The notes: a model not told the origin generated them from the sequence alone. Shown: positions 49,526 through 58,553, counted from the first letter of the stretch. The stretch: DNA of 64,000 nt from Candidatus Saccharimonadota bacterium (GCA_017432025.1 JAFRJX010000002.1:19371-83370), one strand, 5' to 3'. Numbers and translations are program-made.

Positions 49526-50697
49526 TTAATTGCCTCGTAAACTCGTTTACAGTTATTTTTGTCGTGATAAATGAAAAAAGAATTCTCTCGTTCTGCATAT
49601 TCTTTTTTAGGTTTACTTTTAATGGATTTTAATAATTCTTCCAACGTATTGCATACTGGGCCGAAGCCATCATGTTCATAATCGAAATAACCTTCTGCGT
49701 ATTGAAGCTTTCTGAATTTTTCTTTATCGAATTGATAATAAATAATAGGCTTTCTAAGATATGCAAAATCAAATGCTACGCTTGAATAGTCCGTAATCAT
49801 TAAATCGCATTTATTAAAGTATTTTTGGATATCTTCTTTTAATGTAATAATATTGATGTTATTTGATTTAATGGTAAATGCGTCTATATACTTCTGCATA
49901 CCGTAGTGTGGGTAGAAGAATACTTTTATACTATTATTTTCTATATAATCTATAAAGTCTTTGTTATTTATGAGTTCATTCCAACGTTGGTAATACTCTG
50001 TTTTCTTAAAATCTCTTGTTTTGAAAACCACATTTTTTTCTCCACCCAGCCAATTTCGCCATGTCGGCATAATGAGAATGTGTTTGATTTCGTCATTTTT
50101 GTTTTTGTGCTTGAGATTATCCCAACGTGGAAAACCGGTTAGTATAACTGAACCATCTGGATACCCAAACCTTTCTTTTACGTAATCATATTCTGGTTTA
50201 GCTCCGCATATAAAATACTTAAATTTGGCACGTTTATAATATACAAACTTGACATCGTTTTGTGTTATTCCGTGCTGTAAAAATACTCTATTTCTATATA
50301 GACCGAGAGTCGTGTGAATAAATGCGAAAAATATCGGACACGGGTTACCTGATTTTTGAGTGGTAATGTTTAAATTGGCTGATAAATAGTATAGCCAATG
50401 TTTCAGACTGCCATATTTTATGATGTTGCCGTATTTGGCAACTTTGGAGAATTCTGGATCGTCTGTTTTAATCGCATAATAACAATAATCCTTTGGATAG
50501 TTCTCCCTGATATACTTAAAGAAATGATAGGCGTTATCTCTTGCTTCGCCGTGCTCTGCAACTAGCCATAATTTACGCCCTTTAACTAAATTAATTAACC
50601 TAAAGATTGTTGATGGAACGAGAAACAGTATGAAAATGAAAGGTGCTAGAAAGTCTCTCATGTGTATTCTTTTAATTATAAATAAAAACCTTTTCAT
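49522..50697 (-). CDS. CDP-glycerol glycerophosphotransferase family protein 1
   Basis: 391 residues. N-terminal membrane-associated helix, then the TagB/TagF-type GT-B fold with LQHGITQNDVKF, GFPRWDNL, MPTWRNW and DYSSVAFDFAYLRKPIIYYQFD. Family members transfer glycerol or ribitol phosphate from CDP-alditols in teichoic acid synthesis. Very similar in layout to the next gene upstream, so the two are paralogues. It implies a phosphate-containing surface polymer. Confidence 0.9.
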   Translation of the reverse strand: MKRFLFIIKRIHMRDFLAPFIFILFLVPSTIFRLINLVKGRKLWLVAEHGEARDNAYHFFKYIRENYPKDYCYYAIKTDDPEFSKVAKYGNIIKYGSLKHWLYYLSANLNITTQKSGNPCPIFFAFIHTTLGLYRNRVFLQHGITQNDVKFVYYKRAKFKYFICGAKPEYDYVKERFGYPDGSVILTGFPRWDNLKHKNKNDEIKHILIMPTWRNWLGGEKNVVFKTRDFKKTEYYQRWNELINNKDFIDYIENNSIKVFFYPHYGMQKYIDAFTIKSNNINIITLKEDIQKYFNKCDLMITDYSSVAFDFAYLRKPIIYYQFDKEKFRKLQYAEGYFDYEHDGFGPVCNTLEELLKSIKSKPKKEYAERENSFFIYHDKNNCKRVYEAIK

Positions 50698-50707
50698 ATT
50701 GCTGCAC

Positions 50708-51901
50708 CTATTTCGCTTTTTGGCCTAATTTAACTATTAGCTCGTAATTACGTTCGCAATTCTTTTTGTCGTGATACTTAAAAAATTTGTCTATTTCTGC
50801 TTTGTATCCTGTTTTCATCAAACAATCCCTTTTTATCGTATTATGTATCTCTTTTATTAGGGTTTGTTCATCGAATAGGATATCGCCAAAAGGATACGGA
50901 GTGCCACTAGAAGGGTAATGTTTACTGAAAAAGTCTTCTTGATCAAATTGATAATAAACTACTGGTTTATGCATATAAACAAAATCAAATAATACACTGG
51001 AATAATCTGTGACTAAAATACTGGATTCTCTAAGAAGTGTTTGTACGTCATATTCTCCTGGTTTTCCGATCTTAATATTATGATCGTTTGTTGTAAAGTT
51101 CTGGGCTAGCTCTTGCATCTCATTGTGTGGGAAGAAGATTAGTTTCATATTGTTTTTATTTAACATATTCCGTAATTCTTCGTTTGAGAGGAATGAATTC
51201 CATGCTTTGTAGTACCTCGTGTTTTTAAATACTTCGTTTGCGTTTTTTAATCTTCCAATATCTCTGAGCCACTTTCTAAAAGTTGGCATTATAAGGATTA
51301 TTTTTTGCGGTGCATTGTTTGACGAATCGCTTAATTGGTCATAGCGGCAAAAGCCTATCGTGTAAACCTTATTATTATATTTTGGGTTGGTCTTTATTAT
51401 TAGTTTTCTTTCGCTGTCTGCACTAGCGATTATTGCGTCTAGCCCACTACGGAATTTTACTGCATCCTTAGTGATTCCGTGTTGGAGAAAAATTGTTTTT
51501 TTATGTCGAACAAATGGCAAGAAAGGAATAACAAACGATTTTCCGGGACACACTCCATGCATATGCGTCGATATTGAATATGATGATAATATATAATATA
51601 TGTAGTGTTTTGCAGTGCCAGGCTCTATAATTAATTCCTTATGTGGCATTTTGCTATAATCTGTACTCTTTTTAGATAGGACGAACCTAACATTGGTGTC
51701 TGGTTTATTTTCTAATATCCACTTGTATAACCAATAACCATTGTCACGTGCTTCGTTTGGTCTTTCCCCGATTAGCCATAAGTTATTGTATTTTTTATTG
51801 AAGCGTAATGGGAAAGATACTATTAAATATATGATCATCAAAAACGAAAACTTCATGAGCCAGAAGCCATAAAAACATGCTTTCTTAATCTTTTGGTGCA
51901 T
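50708..51901 (-). CDS. CDP-glycerol glycerophosphotransferase family protein 2
   Basis: About 397 residues. Same motifs as its neighbour: RPNEARDNGYW, LQHGITKDAVKF, GFCRYDQL, MPTFRKWLRD and DYSSVLFDFVYMHKPVVYYQFD. It is the first gene of the minus-strand polysaccharide operon. The ATG at 51901 is chosen; a GTG ten codons upstream (51931) is also possible, with a TGATATAAT promoter beyond it. Confidence 0.88.
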   Translation of the reverse strand: MHQKIKKACFYGFWLMKFSFLMIIYLIVSFPLRFNKKYNNLWLIGERPNEARDNGYWLYKWILENKPDTNVRFVLSKKSTDYSKMPHKELIIEPGTAKHYIYYILSSYSISTHMHGVCPGKSFVIPFLPFVRHKKTIFLQHGITKDAVKFRSGLDAIIASADSERKLIIKTNPKYNNKVYTIGFCRYDQLSDSSNNAPQKIILIMPTFRKWLRDIGRLKNANEVFKNTRYYKAWNSFLSNEELRNMLNKNNMKLIFFPHNEMQELAQNFTTNDHNIKIGKPGEYDVQTLLRESSILVTDYSSVLFDFVYMHKPVVYYQFDQEDFFSKHYPSSGTPYPFGDILFDEQTLIKEIHNTIKRDCLMKTGYKAEIDKFFKYHDKKNCERNYELIVKLGQKAK

Positions 51902-52071
51902 ATAATATAATCTCTTGCTTTCAGCCCACACATTCTTTTCAAAATTATATCACACTTATTATGTTTAGTCAAATCGCAATTAATGCCAGTATATAGATTA
52001 TCAATGTAGAACTTGACGCTTTTTTATAGGCCTATTGCCGTTGATATCTTGTTATTGTTATTTTATTAGAA

Positions 52072-52137
52072 TTGCCTTTTTTCTATGTATGTGGTATTCT
52101 ATATATAATATATATGTGGTGGGCGTCGGGAGAAGAG
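52072..52137 (+). promoter_or_regulatory. Promoter and leader of the LCP gene
   Basis: TTGCCT at 52072-52077, a 17-base spacer and TGGTATTCT with hexamer 52095-52100. The leader TGTGGTGGGCGTCGGGAGAAG resembles that of the sugar transferase at 42003, suggesting shared control. Confidence 0.6.
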
Positions 52138-53637
52138 ATGCCGAAAAATAATAAAAGAAGTAGAAGCCGTCTAGAATTCATCAAGCCGCCAAAATTGGTC
52201 TTTGCCTTTTTGATGCTGGGTGAGCTCATCACGTCGGTGCTTCTCGTTGTGTCTTTGATCAAGATGCGGATTTTGCCAGCTTATATTATTATTGCCGCTG
52301 GTGCTGTGCTTCTTGCAATTCTAACCTTTTGTTCTTATAAACTTGTCTTTACGAAAAAGTCACCGAAAACTATTACTAAGGTACTTGCAACTATGCTTTC
52401 CATCGTTACAATTAGCCTTTCGCTATTTGCGATGAGATTTTCTGGGTCTTTCAATAATTTCTTTAGTCGCATTACTACTAAGACTACCGAATCGAAATGG
52501 TATAGCGTAGTGGTGCAGGTAGCAAGTGAAGTTGATGAAGCAAGTGACCTGGCCGGTAAGAGCGTTGGGTTTCTTCGCACAGATTCGCGTGCGACACTGG
52601 CGAGTGAAGAACTGAGTAAAAATACTGAGGGCATGGTTGTTGATTATTATGATGATACTAATATCCTCCTTAGTACTCTCGATAAGAATCTTTCAACTGC
52701 TAGCGTGATGGAGGCAGAACGCTTTGATGCTTTGACCGAAGCGGTTGCGACCACGACGGATAAATACAAGGTTGCTTTTAACTATAAGATTACCTATGAC
52801 AAAGAACAGGTTGAAACGACGCTGGTAGCAGTGACGAAGGAACCATTTGTTGTTTATATTTCTGGTAGCGATTCGAGAATTGGGATTGACGATGCGACGG
52901 CACGCTCGGACGTAAATATCGTGGTAGTAGTGAATCCAACGAAGGGAAAGATGCTGCTTGCGACGGTACCACGCGATACTTATGTGCAACTTCACGGTAC
53001 GACCGGCATGAAGGATAAGTTGACACATGCTGGACTTTATGGTGTAGAAATGAGTAAAGCTACGCTTGAAGATTTCCTTAAGATCAAGATCGACTATACG
53101 ATTAAGGTGAGTTTCCAGACGGTGATTAAGGTGGTGGATGAGCTGGACGGAATTGAAATTTTCTCGGATACGGAAATGACTTTGAAGGCTAGCCCAGAGA
53201 CCGGTACGTATAAAAATTGCTACTATGCGTATGGCCCAAATACCGTAGATGGTGAGTGTGCGCTTCGCTTTGCCCGTGAACGTAAAATGTATTATCGTGG
53301 CGACAAGCACCGCGGTGAAAACCAACAGGAAGTCTTAAAAGGCATCATTACGAAACTCACGAATTCAAAAGAATACCTTTTGAAACTCCCGCAGATTCTA
53401 GATATTGCCGCGGACTCGTTTGAAACGAGCTTTACTAGGGACGAGATCGCATCATTCATCCGTTTGCAACTGGCAGATGGAATTAAGTGGAAAGTTGATA
53501 CGATTGGCGTGGATGGTGAAGGCAAGATGCTTCCGACCTACACGCTGGGTAGTAACTGGCCGCTATACGTAATGATAGCCGACGAAGAATCCGTCGAAGC
53601 AACGACTGCGAAGATTAACGAGTATCTAGAAAACTAG
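52138..53637 (+). CDS. LytR-CpsA-Psr (LCP) family glycopolymer ligase
   Basis: Attaches lipid-linked glycopolymers to peptidoglycan at the outer face of the membrane. 499 residues: three N-terminal transmembrane helices (about 20-42, 48-68, 82-100), an accessory domain, then the LCP domain with GSDSR, RSDVNIVVV, VPRDTYV, GPNTVDGECALRFARER and GDKHRGENQQ. The ATG follows GGGAGAAG; a longer frame reads through the promoter. Composition returns here to that of the flanking chromosome. Confidence 0.93.
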   Translation: MPKNNKRSRSRLEFIKPPKLVFAFLMLGELITSVLLVVSLIKMRILPAYIIIAAGAVLLAILTFCSYKLVFTKKSPKTITKVLATMLSIVTISLSLFAMRFSGSFNNFFSRITTKTTESKWYSVVVQVASEVDEASDLAGKSVGFLRTDSRATLASEELSKNTEGMVVDYYDDTNILLSTLDKNLSTASVMEAERFDALTEAVATTTDKYKVAFNYKITYDKEQVETTLVAVTKEPFVVYISGSDSRIGIDDATARSDVNIVVVVNPTKGKMLLATVPRDTYVQLHGTTGMKDKLTHAGLYGVEMSKATLEDFLKIKIDYTIKVSFQTVIKVVDELDGIEIFSDTEMTLKASPETGTYKNCYYAYGPNTVDGECALRFARERKMYYRGDKHRGENQQEVLKGIITKLTNSKEYLLKLPQILDIAADSFETSFTRDEIASFIRLQLADGIKWKVDTIGVDGEGKMLPTYTLGSNWPLYVMIADEESVEATTAKINEYLEN

Positions 53638-53718
53638 TTTTATTATCTTGCAAATATATGTTAAAACTATTTACATTTTTGGTGTTTTATGATATGATAA
53701 TACAAAGGGTTTTATCAA

Positions 53719-55089
53719 ATGGAAGAAATCAATATTAAAGAATTTTTTAGTTATTTGAAGCATTATATTTTTGCTTTTATTATTGCAATTATAATTGCAG
53801 TATCTGGCGTACTCGTTTACGACATCGTTATTAAAAAACCAGTTTACACTGCTAAGACTACCGTGGTGATTGCTAACTCCGAAGATGGCAAATCTACTGC
53901 GACCACGCTTAACGATGTGAACATGAGCCAAAAGCTAACCACGACTTATAGTGAAATTGCTAAGAGCGATTTAGTACTAAACGAAGTAATTAATACACTT
54001 GGTGTAGATGTGGACGTGAAGGCACTTTCAAAGAATGTGACCGTAAAGCCAGTTGATAATACCTCAATTCTCAGTATCTCGGTGAAAGATTTAGATCCAG
54101 CAAGAGCTACCAGTATCACCAATACGATTGCCAATGTATTCTCTTCCAAAATTACTGAAATCTTTAAACTTGATAACGTTTCGCAGCTTTCTGTGGCTGA
54201 GAAGCCAACGGCTCCGTCTAATAACACCACGGTGCGCGATGCGATTCTCGCTACGGCAGTAGCAATTCTACTCGTGGCTGGTCTCGCCTTCCTTCGTTTC
54301 TATCTGGATGATTCCGTTAAAGAAAGTGATGATATTGAGAAGCTTTATGGTCTCCCAGTGACTGGTCGCATCACCAAGAATGATGTCAAAGCGAACCGCA
54401 ATGCGAGCGAACTTATCGTGAAGGATTCACCAAAGTCGATTGTGTCTGAAAATATTAAGAGTCTTCGTACGAATTTACAATTTGCTTCGATTGATAAGAA
54501 TCTTAAAACGATTCTTGTTACCAGTACAAATGCTTCGGAAGGTAAGAGCTTTGTGTCGGCTAACCTCGCAATTTCGTTTGCTCAGGCTGATAAAAGAGTA
54601 CTTCTGGTCGACTGTGACCTTCGCAAAGGCCGTGTCCATCGTTTGTTTGGCCTCCACAATAAGAACGGTCTTTCGAACCTTTTGACCGATGAGCTTTCAA
54701 ATCTTCAGAATTACATTAATAAGACTTTTGTGAATAACCTTGATGTGATTACTTGCGGCACTTACCCACCAAACCCAAGCGAACTTCTTGCTTCCAAGAA
54801 GAACAAGAAGCTCATTGATAAGCTTCGTGGTATGTACAGCATTATCATCTTTGACGGTGCACCAGTTGGCGGTCTCGCTGATTCTGTGATTCTTTCAACG
54901 CTCATGGACGAAACGATCATCGTGACCCGTGATGGCGCCACGAACAAGAACGAATTTGCCGCTACGGCTGAAGCGCTTAAGAAGGTGGATGCCAATGTGG
55001 CTGGCGTAGTGTTTAACCTCGTGAATCGTAAGTCTTCTAAATATTACAATCGCTACTACTATTACGGCGAAAAGCCATCTGAAAAATAA
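53719..55089 (+). CDS. Fused Wzz-type chain-length regulator / BY-kinase
   Basis: 456 residues. The N-terminal Wzz part has two membrane helices (about 15-37 and 172-190) with an external loop; the cytoplasmic C-terminal part is a bacterial tyrosine kinase with Walker A TNASEGKS, A' LLVDCDLRKGR, Walker B IIIFDGAPV and a terminal tyrosine cluster (YYNRYYYYG) for autophosphorylation. It sets polymer length. Firmicutes usually split these parts into CapA and CapB; here they are fused as in proteobacteria. It abuts the matching phosphatase. Confidence 0.95.
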   Translation: MEEINIKEFFSYLKHYIFAFIIAIIIAVSGVLVYDIVIKKPVYTAKTTVVIANSEDGKSTATTLNDVNMSQKLTTTYSEIAKSDLVLNEVINTLGVDVDVKALSKNVTVKPVDNTSILSISVKDLDPARATSITNTIANVFSSKITEIFKLDNVSQLSVAEKPTAPSNNTTVRDAILATAVAILLVAGLAFLRFYLDDSVKESDDIEKLYGLPVTGRITKNDVKANRNASELIVKDSPKSIVSENIKSLRTNLQFASIDKNLKTILVTSTNASEGKSFVSANLAISFAQADKRVLLVDCDLRKGRVHRLFGLHNKNGLSNLLTDELSNLQNYINKTFVNNLDVITCGTYPPNPSELLASKKNKKLIDKLRGMYSIIIFDGAPVGGLADSVILSTLMDETIIVTRDGATNKNEFAATAEALKKVDANVAGVVFNLVNRKSSKYYNRYYYYGEKPSEK

Positions 55090-55793
55090 TGATTGACCTA
55101 CATTCTCACATCTTGCCTGGGATTGATGACGGCTCGCCGGACATTGATACTAGTATTAGGATGTGTGAGTGGCTCGTCTCGCAGGGCGTGACCGATGTGG
55201 TGGCCACACCGCACTATGTGAACGAAACGGATTATACGTCGCCTGCGAATAGAAATTCGACAAGTGTAGCAAAAATAACAGAGATTTTGACCAAAAATGG
55301 CGTAAAACTAAACGTCTATCTTGGGAACGAAATCTACATTTGTCGCGAAATTGAAGAACTCGTGAAGGCCGGTAAAATTGCCAGCATTAATGGGAGTAAG
55401 TATCTTTTAATTGAACTTCCGATGAGCGGTGAGTATCCGAATTATCTCGACATTTTTCTCGAATTAATGCAACATGGCTATAAGGTGGTTTTGGCGCACC
55501 CGGAACGCTACGAGAGTTTTAAAGAAGACTTTAGTTTGATTGAAGAACTACACGAAGCGGGTGTTTTATTCCAGTGCAACCTCGGCTCACTGGTGGACCG
55601 CTACGGCAAAAAAGCGAGAAAGACACTCGTAAAGATGCTGAAGAACAAGATGGTGTTTGGCTTTGGCTCGGATTTACACCGTCCAGGTTCGACAGACTAT
55701 CTAATTGAAGCCCAGAAAAAACTCGCTAAGCACTGTGACCCTAGCGAGTTTGATGATCTTTTAGTCCGAAATCCGGCTTCGATTCTATTTTAA
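55089..55793 (+). CDS. CpsB/CapC-type tyrosine-protein phosphatase (PHP family)
   Basis: Manganese-dependent phosphatase that resets the BY-kinase. 234 residues with metal-binding motifs DLHSH at 3-7, ATPHY, AHPERY and GSDLH in the expected order. The ATG shares a base with the kinase stop codon, so the pair is translationally coupled. Its last nine bases overlap the convergent galE. Confidence 0.94.
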   Translation: MIDLHSHILPGIDDGSPDIDTSIRMCEWLVSQGVTDVVATPHYVNETDYTSPANRNSTSVAKITEILTKNGVKLNVYLGNEIYICREIEELVKAGKIASINGSKYLLIELPMSGEYPNYLDIFLELMQHGYKVVLAHPERYESFKEDFSLIEELHEAGVLFQCNLGSLVDRYGKKARKTLVKMLKNKMVFGFGSDLHRPGSTDYLIEAQKKLAKHCDPSEFDDLLVRNPASILF

Positions 55794-56783
55794 GTGATTT
55801 AAATAATTAATCGTGTCGCGCATGGCGTCTTCGATGGTGAGTTCGGCTTTCCAACCGAGCTCTTTTTCGGCCTTTTCGGCGCCGGCGAAAACGACAGCGA
55901 GATCGCCTGGACGACGACCGGCAATCTTGTATGGCAGTGGCTTACCGGCGGCTTTTTCGAAGGCTTTCACCATTTCCATGACGGAAGTGGCTTTACCGGT
56001 GCCAAGATTATAGATTTGAACTCCGTTCTTTTGATGGTCGATAGCGGCGACGTGGCCTCTCGCGAGGTCTACTACGTGAATAAAGTCGCGCATGGCGGTG
56101 CCGTCTGGCGTATCGTAATCGTCACCATAGACGGAAAGCTTGGCGAGTTCACCGGTCGAGACTTTCATGATGTAGGGCATGAGATTGTTTGGAATATCGT
56201 TTGGATCTTCACCTAAAAGCCCGGATTCGTGTGAACCGACTGGGTTAAAATAGCGGAGAATCGTGATTTTAAAATCTGGATCTGCCACGGCGAGATCTTG
56301 AAGGATTTGCTCAATCATAAATTTGGTTTCACCGTATGGATTGGTAATACCGATGCCGGTTTGGCTGTCTTCGGTGAGTTTCACGCCGTCCTGGTTGCCG
56401 TAAACGGTAGCACTAGACGAAAAGACGAGGCGCTTGCAGTTGTATTTTTTCATGACTTCAAGCAGATTGATGGTGCCACCAATATTGTTTTCGTAGTAGC
56501 GGAGTGGTTGCTCGATGGATTCGGCGACGGATTTAAGCCCGGCGAAGTGAATCACGAGATCAAAATGATTTTTCTTAAAAGTCTTGTCGAGATTTTCTTT
56601 GTCTAAGAGGTCGACAAAATAGAATTTGGGTTTGACATTCGAAATTTTCTCGATATTATCGAGAGCGGTGATTTTGCTATTGACGAGATTGTCTAGAATC
56701 TCGACTTCGTGACCACGGCTGATTAGCTCCACTGCAGTGTGTGAACCAATATAACCGGTGCCACCCGTTAATAATATTTTCAT
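55785..56783 (-). CDS. galE: UDP-glucose 4-epimerase
   Basis: Interconverts UDP-glucose and UDP-galactose (or the N-acetyl forms) and so supplies the polysaccharide genes. 332 residues: NAD-binding GGTGYIGS (6-13), SSATVYG with the catalytic Ser/Thr and NPYGETK with the Tyr/Lys pair. Promoter TGTTATAAT lies about 25 bases upstream with AAAAGG as a weak Shine-Dalgarno. Confidence 0.95.
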   Translation of the reverse strand: MKILLTGGTGYIGSHTAVELISRGHEVEILDNLVNSKITALDNIEKISNVKPKFYFVDLLDKENLDKTFKKNHFDLVIHFAGLKSVAESIEQPLRYYENNIGGTINLLEVMKKYNCKRLVFSSSATVYGNQDGVKLTEDSQTGIGITNPYGETKFMIEQILQDLAVADPDFKITILRYFNPVGSHESGLLGEDPNDIPNNLMPYIMKVSTGELAKLSVYGDDYDTPDGTAMRDFIHVVDLARGHVAAIDHQKNGVQIYNLGTGKATSVMEMVKAFEKAAGKPLPYKIAGRRPGDLAVVFAGAEKAEKELGWKAELTIEDAMRDTINYLNHLK

Positions 56784-56849
56784 AATTACTCTACAACCTT
56801 TTCAAGTATTATAACATTTTGTTGTTTAATTGTCTAGTATGTTTTATCT

Positions 56850-56897
56850 GATATTTATACTTGTAAACAGATAAGATGTGTGATATAATAGTACGGA
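56850..56897 (+). promoter_or_regulatory. New promoter of the rplF half-operon
   Basis: A TTGTAA-like -35 and extended TGATATAAT (about 56882-56890) lie shortly before rplF. The right half of the divided spc operon is therefore transcribed on its own. Confidence 0.55.
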
Positions 56898-56917
56898 TAT
56901 TAACTTAAAGGATAAAT

Positions 56918-57454
56918 ATGAGTCGTATCGGAAAACAACCCATCGATATTCCGGCGGGAGTGACAATCACGGTCGGCGACAAAGAGATTACTGTCGCAGG
57001 ACCGAAGGGTCAGCTCATCGTCCCGGTTCAGCCAAAGACCACTACCAAGGTTGAAGGCACTCAGATTGTCGTCACTCGTGAGAATGACGAACCAAAGTCT
57101 CGTGCTTGGCACGGCTTGCAACGCGCATTACTTAACAATGCCGTACAAGGTGTGACCAAAGGTTTCGAGAAAAAACTAGAAATTAATGGTGTAGGTTTCC
57201 GTCTATCAGGTGGTGGACAGGAAATTGAGATGGCACTCGGCTTTTCACATCCAGTGAAATACAAAGCTCCAGAAGGTGTCCAACTCACTACCAATAAAAT
57301 GGAGATTACGGTCTCTGGCATCGACAAACAAAAAGTTGGCCAGGTGGCTGCTGAAATCCGTAGCCTTAAGAAGCCAGAACCATACAAGGGTAAAGGCATT
57401 AAGTATGCTGATGAAGTAATCATCCGCAAGGCTGGAAAGGCAGGAAAGAAATAA
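56918..57454 (+). CDS. rplF: 50S ribosomal protein L6
   Basis: Large-subunit protein by the factor-binding centre. 178 residues: SRIGKQPIDIPAGVTI opening, and C-terminal VGQVAAEIRSLKKPEPYKGKGIKYADE. Normal length. It normally follows rpsH but lies about 17 kb away from it here. Confidence 0.98.
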   Translation: MSRIGKQPIDIPAGVTITVGDKEITVAGPKGQLIVPVQPKTTTKVEGTQIVVTRENDEPKSRAWHGLQRALLNNAVQGVTKGFEKKLEINGVGFRLSGGGQEIEMALGFSHPVKYKAPEGVQLTTNKMEITVSGIDKQKVGQVAAEIRSLKKPEPYKGKGIKYADEVIIRKAGKAGKK

Positions 57455-57783
57455 TGAATAAGGTATTTAGAGCAAATCGTACTCGTGCAAAGATTCACGG
57501 TACCGCGGAACGTCCGCGTCTTTCGGTTCATTTTTCGAACCTACACATCACAGCCCAGATCATTGATGATGATAAGAAAGTCACTTTGGCTTATGCCACG
57601 ACTGTTGGCACCAAGATGACCGGTACTAAGACCGAAAAGGCCGCTAAAATTGGTGAAGAAATCGCCAAGAAGGCAAAAGCCAAAAAGGTGAAGAAAGTCG
57701 TCTTTGACCGTGGTTCTAAACTATATGCTGGTCGCATGACTGCACTCGCAGATGCCGCTCGCAAGGAAGGACTTGAGTTTTAA
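57454..57783 (+). CDS. rplR: 50S ribosomal protein L18
   Basis: Binds 5S rRNA with L5. 109 residues, lacking part of the usual N-terminus; RPRLSVHFSNLHITAQIIDD and VVFDRGSKLYAGRMTALADAAR EGLEF-type end are diagnostic. Overlaps the last base of rplF. Confidence 0.96.
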   Translation: MNKVFRANRTRAKIHGTAERPRLSVHFSNLHITAQIIDDDKKVTLAYATTVGTKMTGTKTEKAAKIGEEIAKKAKAKKVKKVVFDRGSKLYAGRMTALADAARKEGLEF

Positions 57784-57785
57784 TT

Positions 57786-58553
57786 ATGCCTGAAGATAAG
57801 AAACCAAGGGTAATTAACAAATCCGGCACCCTTAAGATGGAAGACAAAGTCGCAGCTACTAAAGAGACTCGCGACATTGCCGGAAAGAAAATGGACCGCA
57901 GAAACCGTCGCGATCGTGTGAAGGCTGACGTGGCTCCAAAAGAATTTGATGAAATTACGATTGCAGTTGACCGTGTTTCTCGTACTGTGGCCGGTGGTCG
58001 CCGTATGCGTTTCAAAGCACTCGTTGCAATTGGTAATCACAAGAACAAAGTTGGTATTGGTGTAGCTAAGGGTAACGATGTTACCACCGCTGTCGCTAAG
58101 GCCACTTCTAAAGCTAAGAAGACCATGATTACTTTCAACATGGACGGCGAGACGATTTGTCACGAAGTTCGTACGAAGGTAACCGGTGCAGATGTCTTAT
58201 TAAAGCCAGCTGCTCCTGGTACAGGTATTATCGCCGGTGGTACGGTTCGTTCAATTATGGGCCTTACCGGTGTAAAGAACCTGATTTCGAAGTCGCTTGG
58301 TTCGACCAACAAAGTCAACATTGCTTACGCAGTGATTGAAGGTCTTCGTCAGCAAGTTCCACGCAGCGAATGGACTGGCAATGAAGGTAAAAAAGTTGCA
58401 AAGCCAGAAGCTAAAGCTGAAGTAAAAACTGAAGCCAAGGTTGAAGCAAAGGCCGAAAAGCCTGCCGCTAAACCGGCTGCTAAGCCAGCTGCCAAGAAGC
58501 CAGCTGCTAAGCCAGCCGCCAAGAAGTCCGCTGCTAAGAAGGAGGACAAGTAA
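57786..58553 (+). CDS. rpsE: 30S ribosomal protein S5 with long Lys/Ala tail
   Basis: Decoding-fidelity protein of the small subunit. The core (about 45-205) has FDEITIAVDRVSRTVAGGRRMRF, VGIGVAKGNDV and GTGIIAGGTVRSIM. A basic N-terminal extension of about 40 residues and a C-terminal tail of about 50 (repeats of Lys, Ala and Pro, histone H1-like) bring it to 255 residues against about 165 normally. The next gene is rplO directly; rpmD (L30) is absent, as in other CPR genomes. Confidence 0.97.
   Translation: MPEDKKPRVINKSGTLKMEDKVAATKETRDIAGKKMDRRNRRDRVKADVAPKEFDEITIAVDRVSRTVAGGRRMRFKALVAIGNHKNKVGIGVAKGNDVTTAVAKATSKAKKTMITFNMDGETICHEVRTKVTGADVLLKPAAPGTGIIAGGTVRSIMGLTGVKNLISKSLGSTNKVNIAYAVIEGLRQQVPRSEWTGNEGKKVAKPEAKAEVKTEAKVEAKAEKPAAKPAAKPAAKKPAAKPAAKKSAAKKEDK

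Noticed and set aside
42003..56783. The polysaccharide island as a prophage or transposon
   Set aside because: No integrase, transposase, terminal repeats or phage structural genes were seen; all genes fit a surface polymer locus.
58400..58550. Repeats at the end of rpsE as a possible frameshift or assembly artefact
   Set aside because: The Lys/Ala/Pro tail is in frame, ends in a normal stop overlapping rplO, and similar tails occur in L23 and L24.
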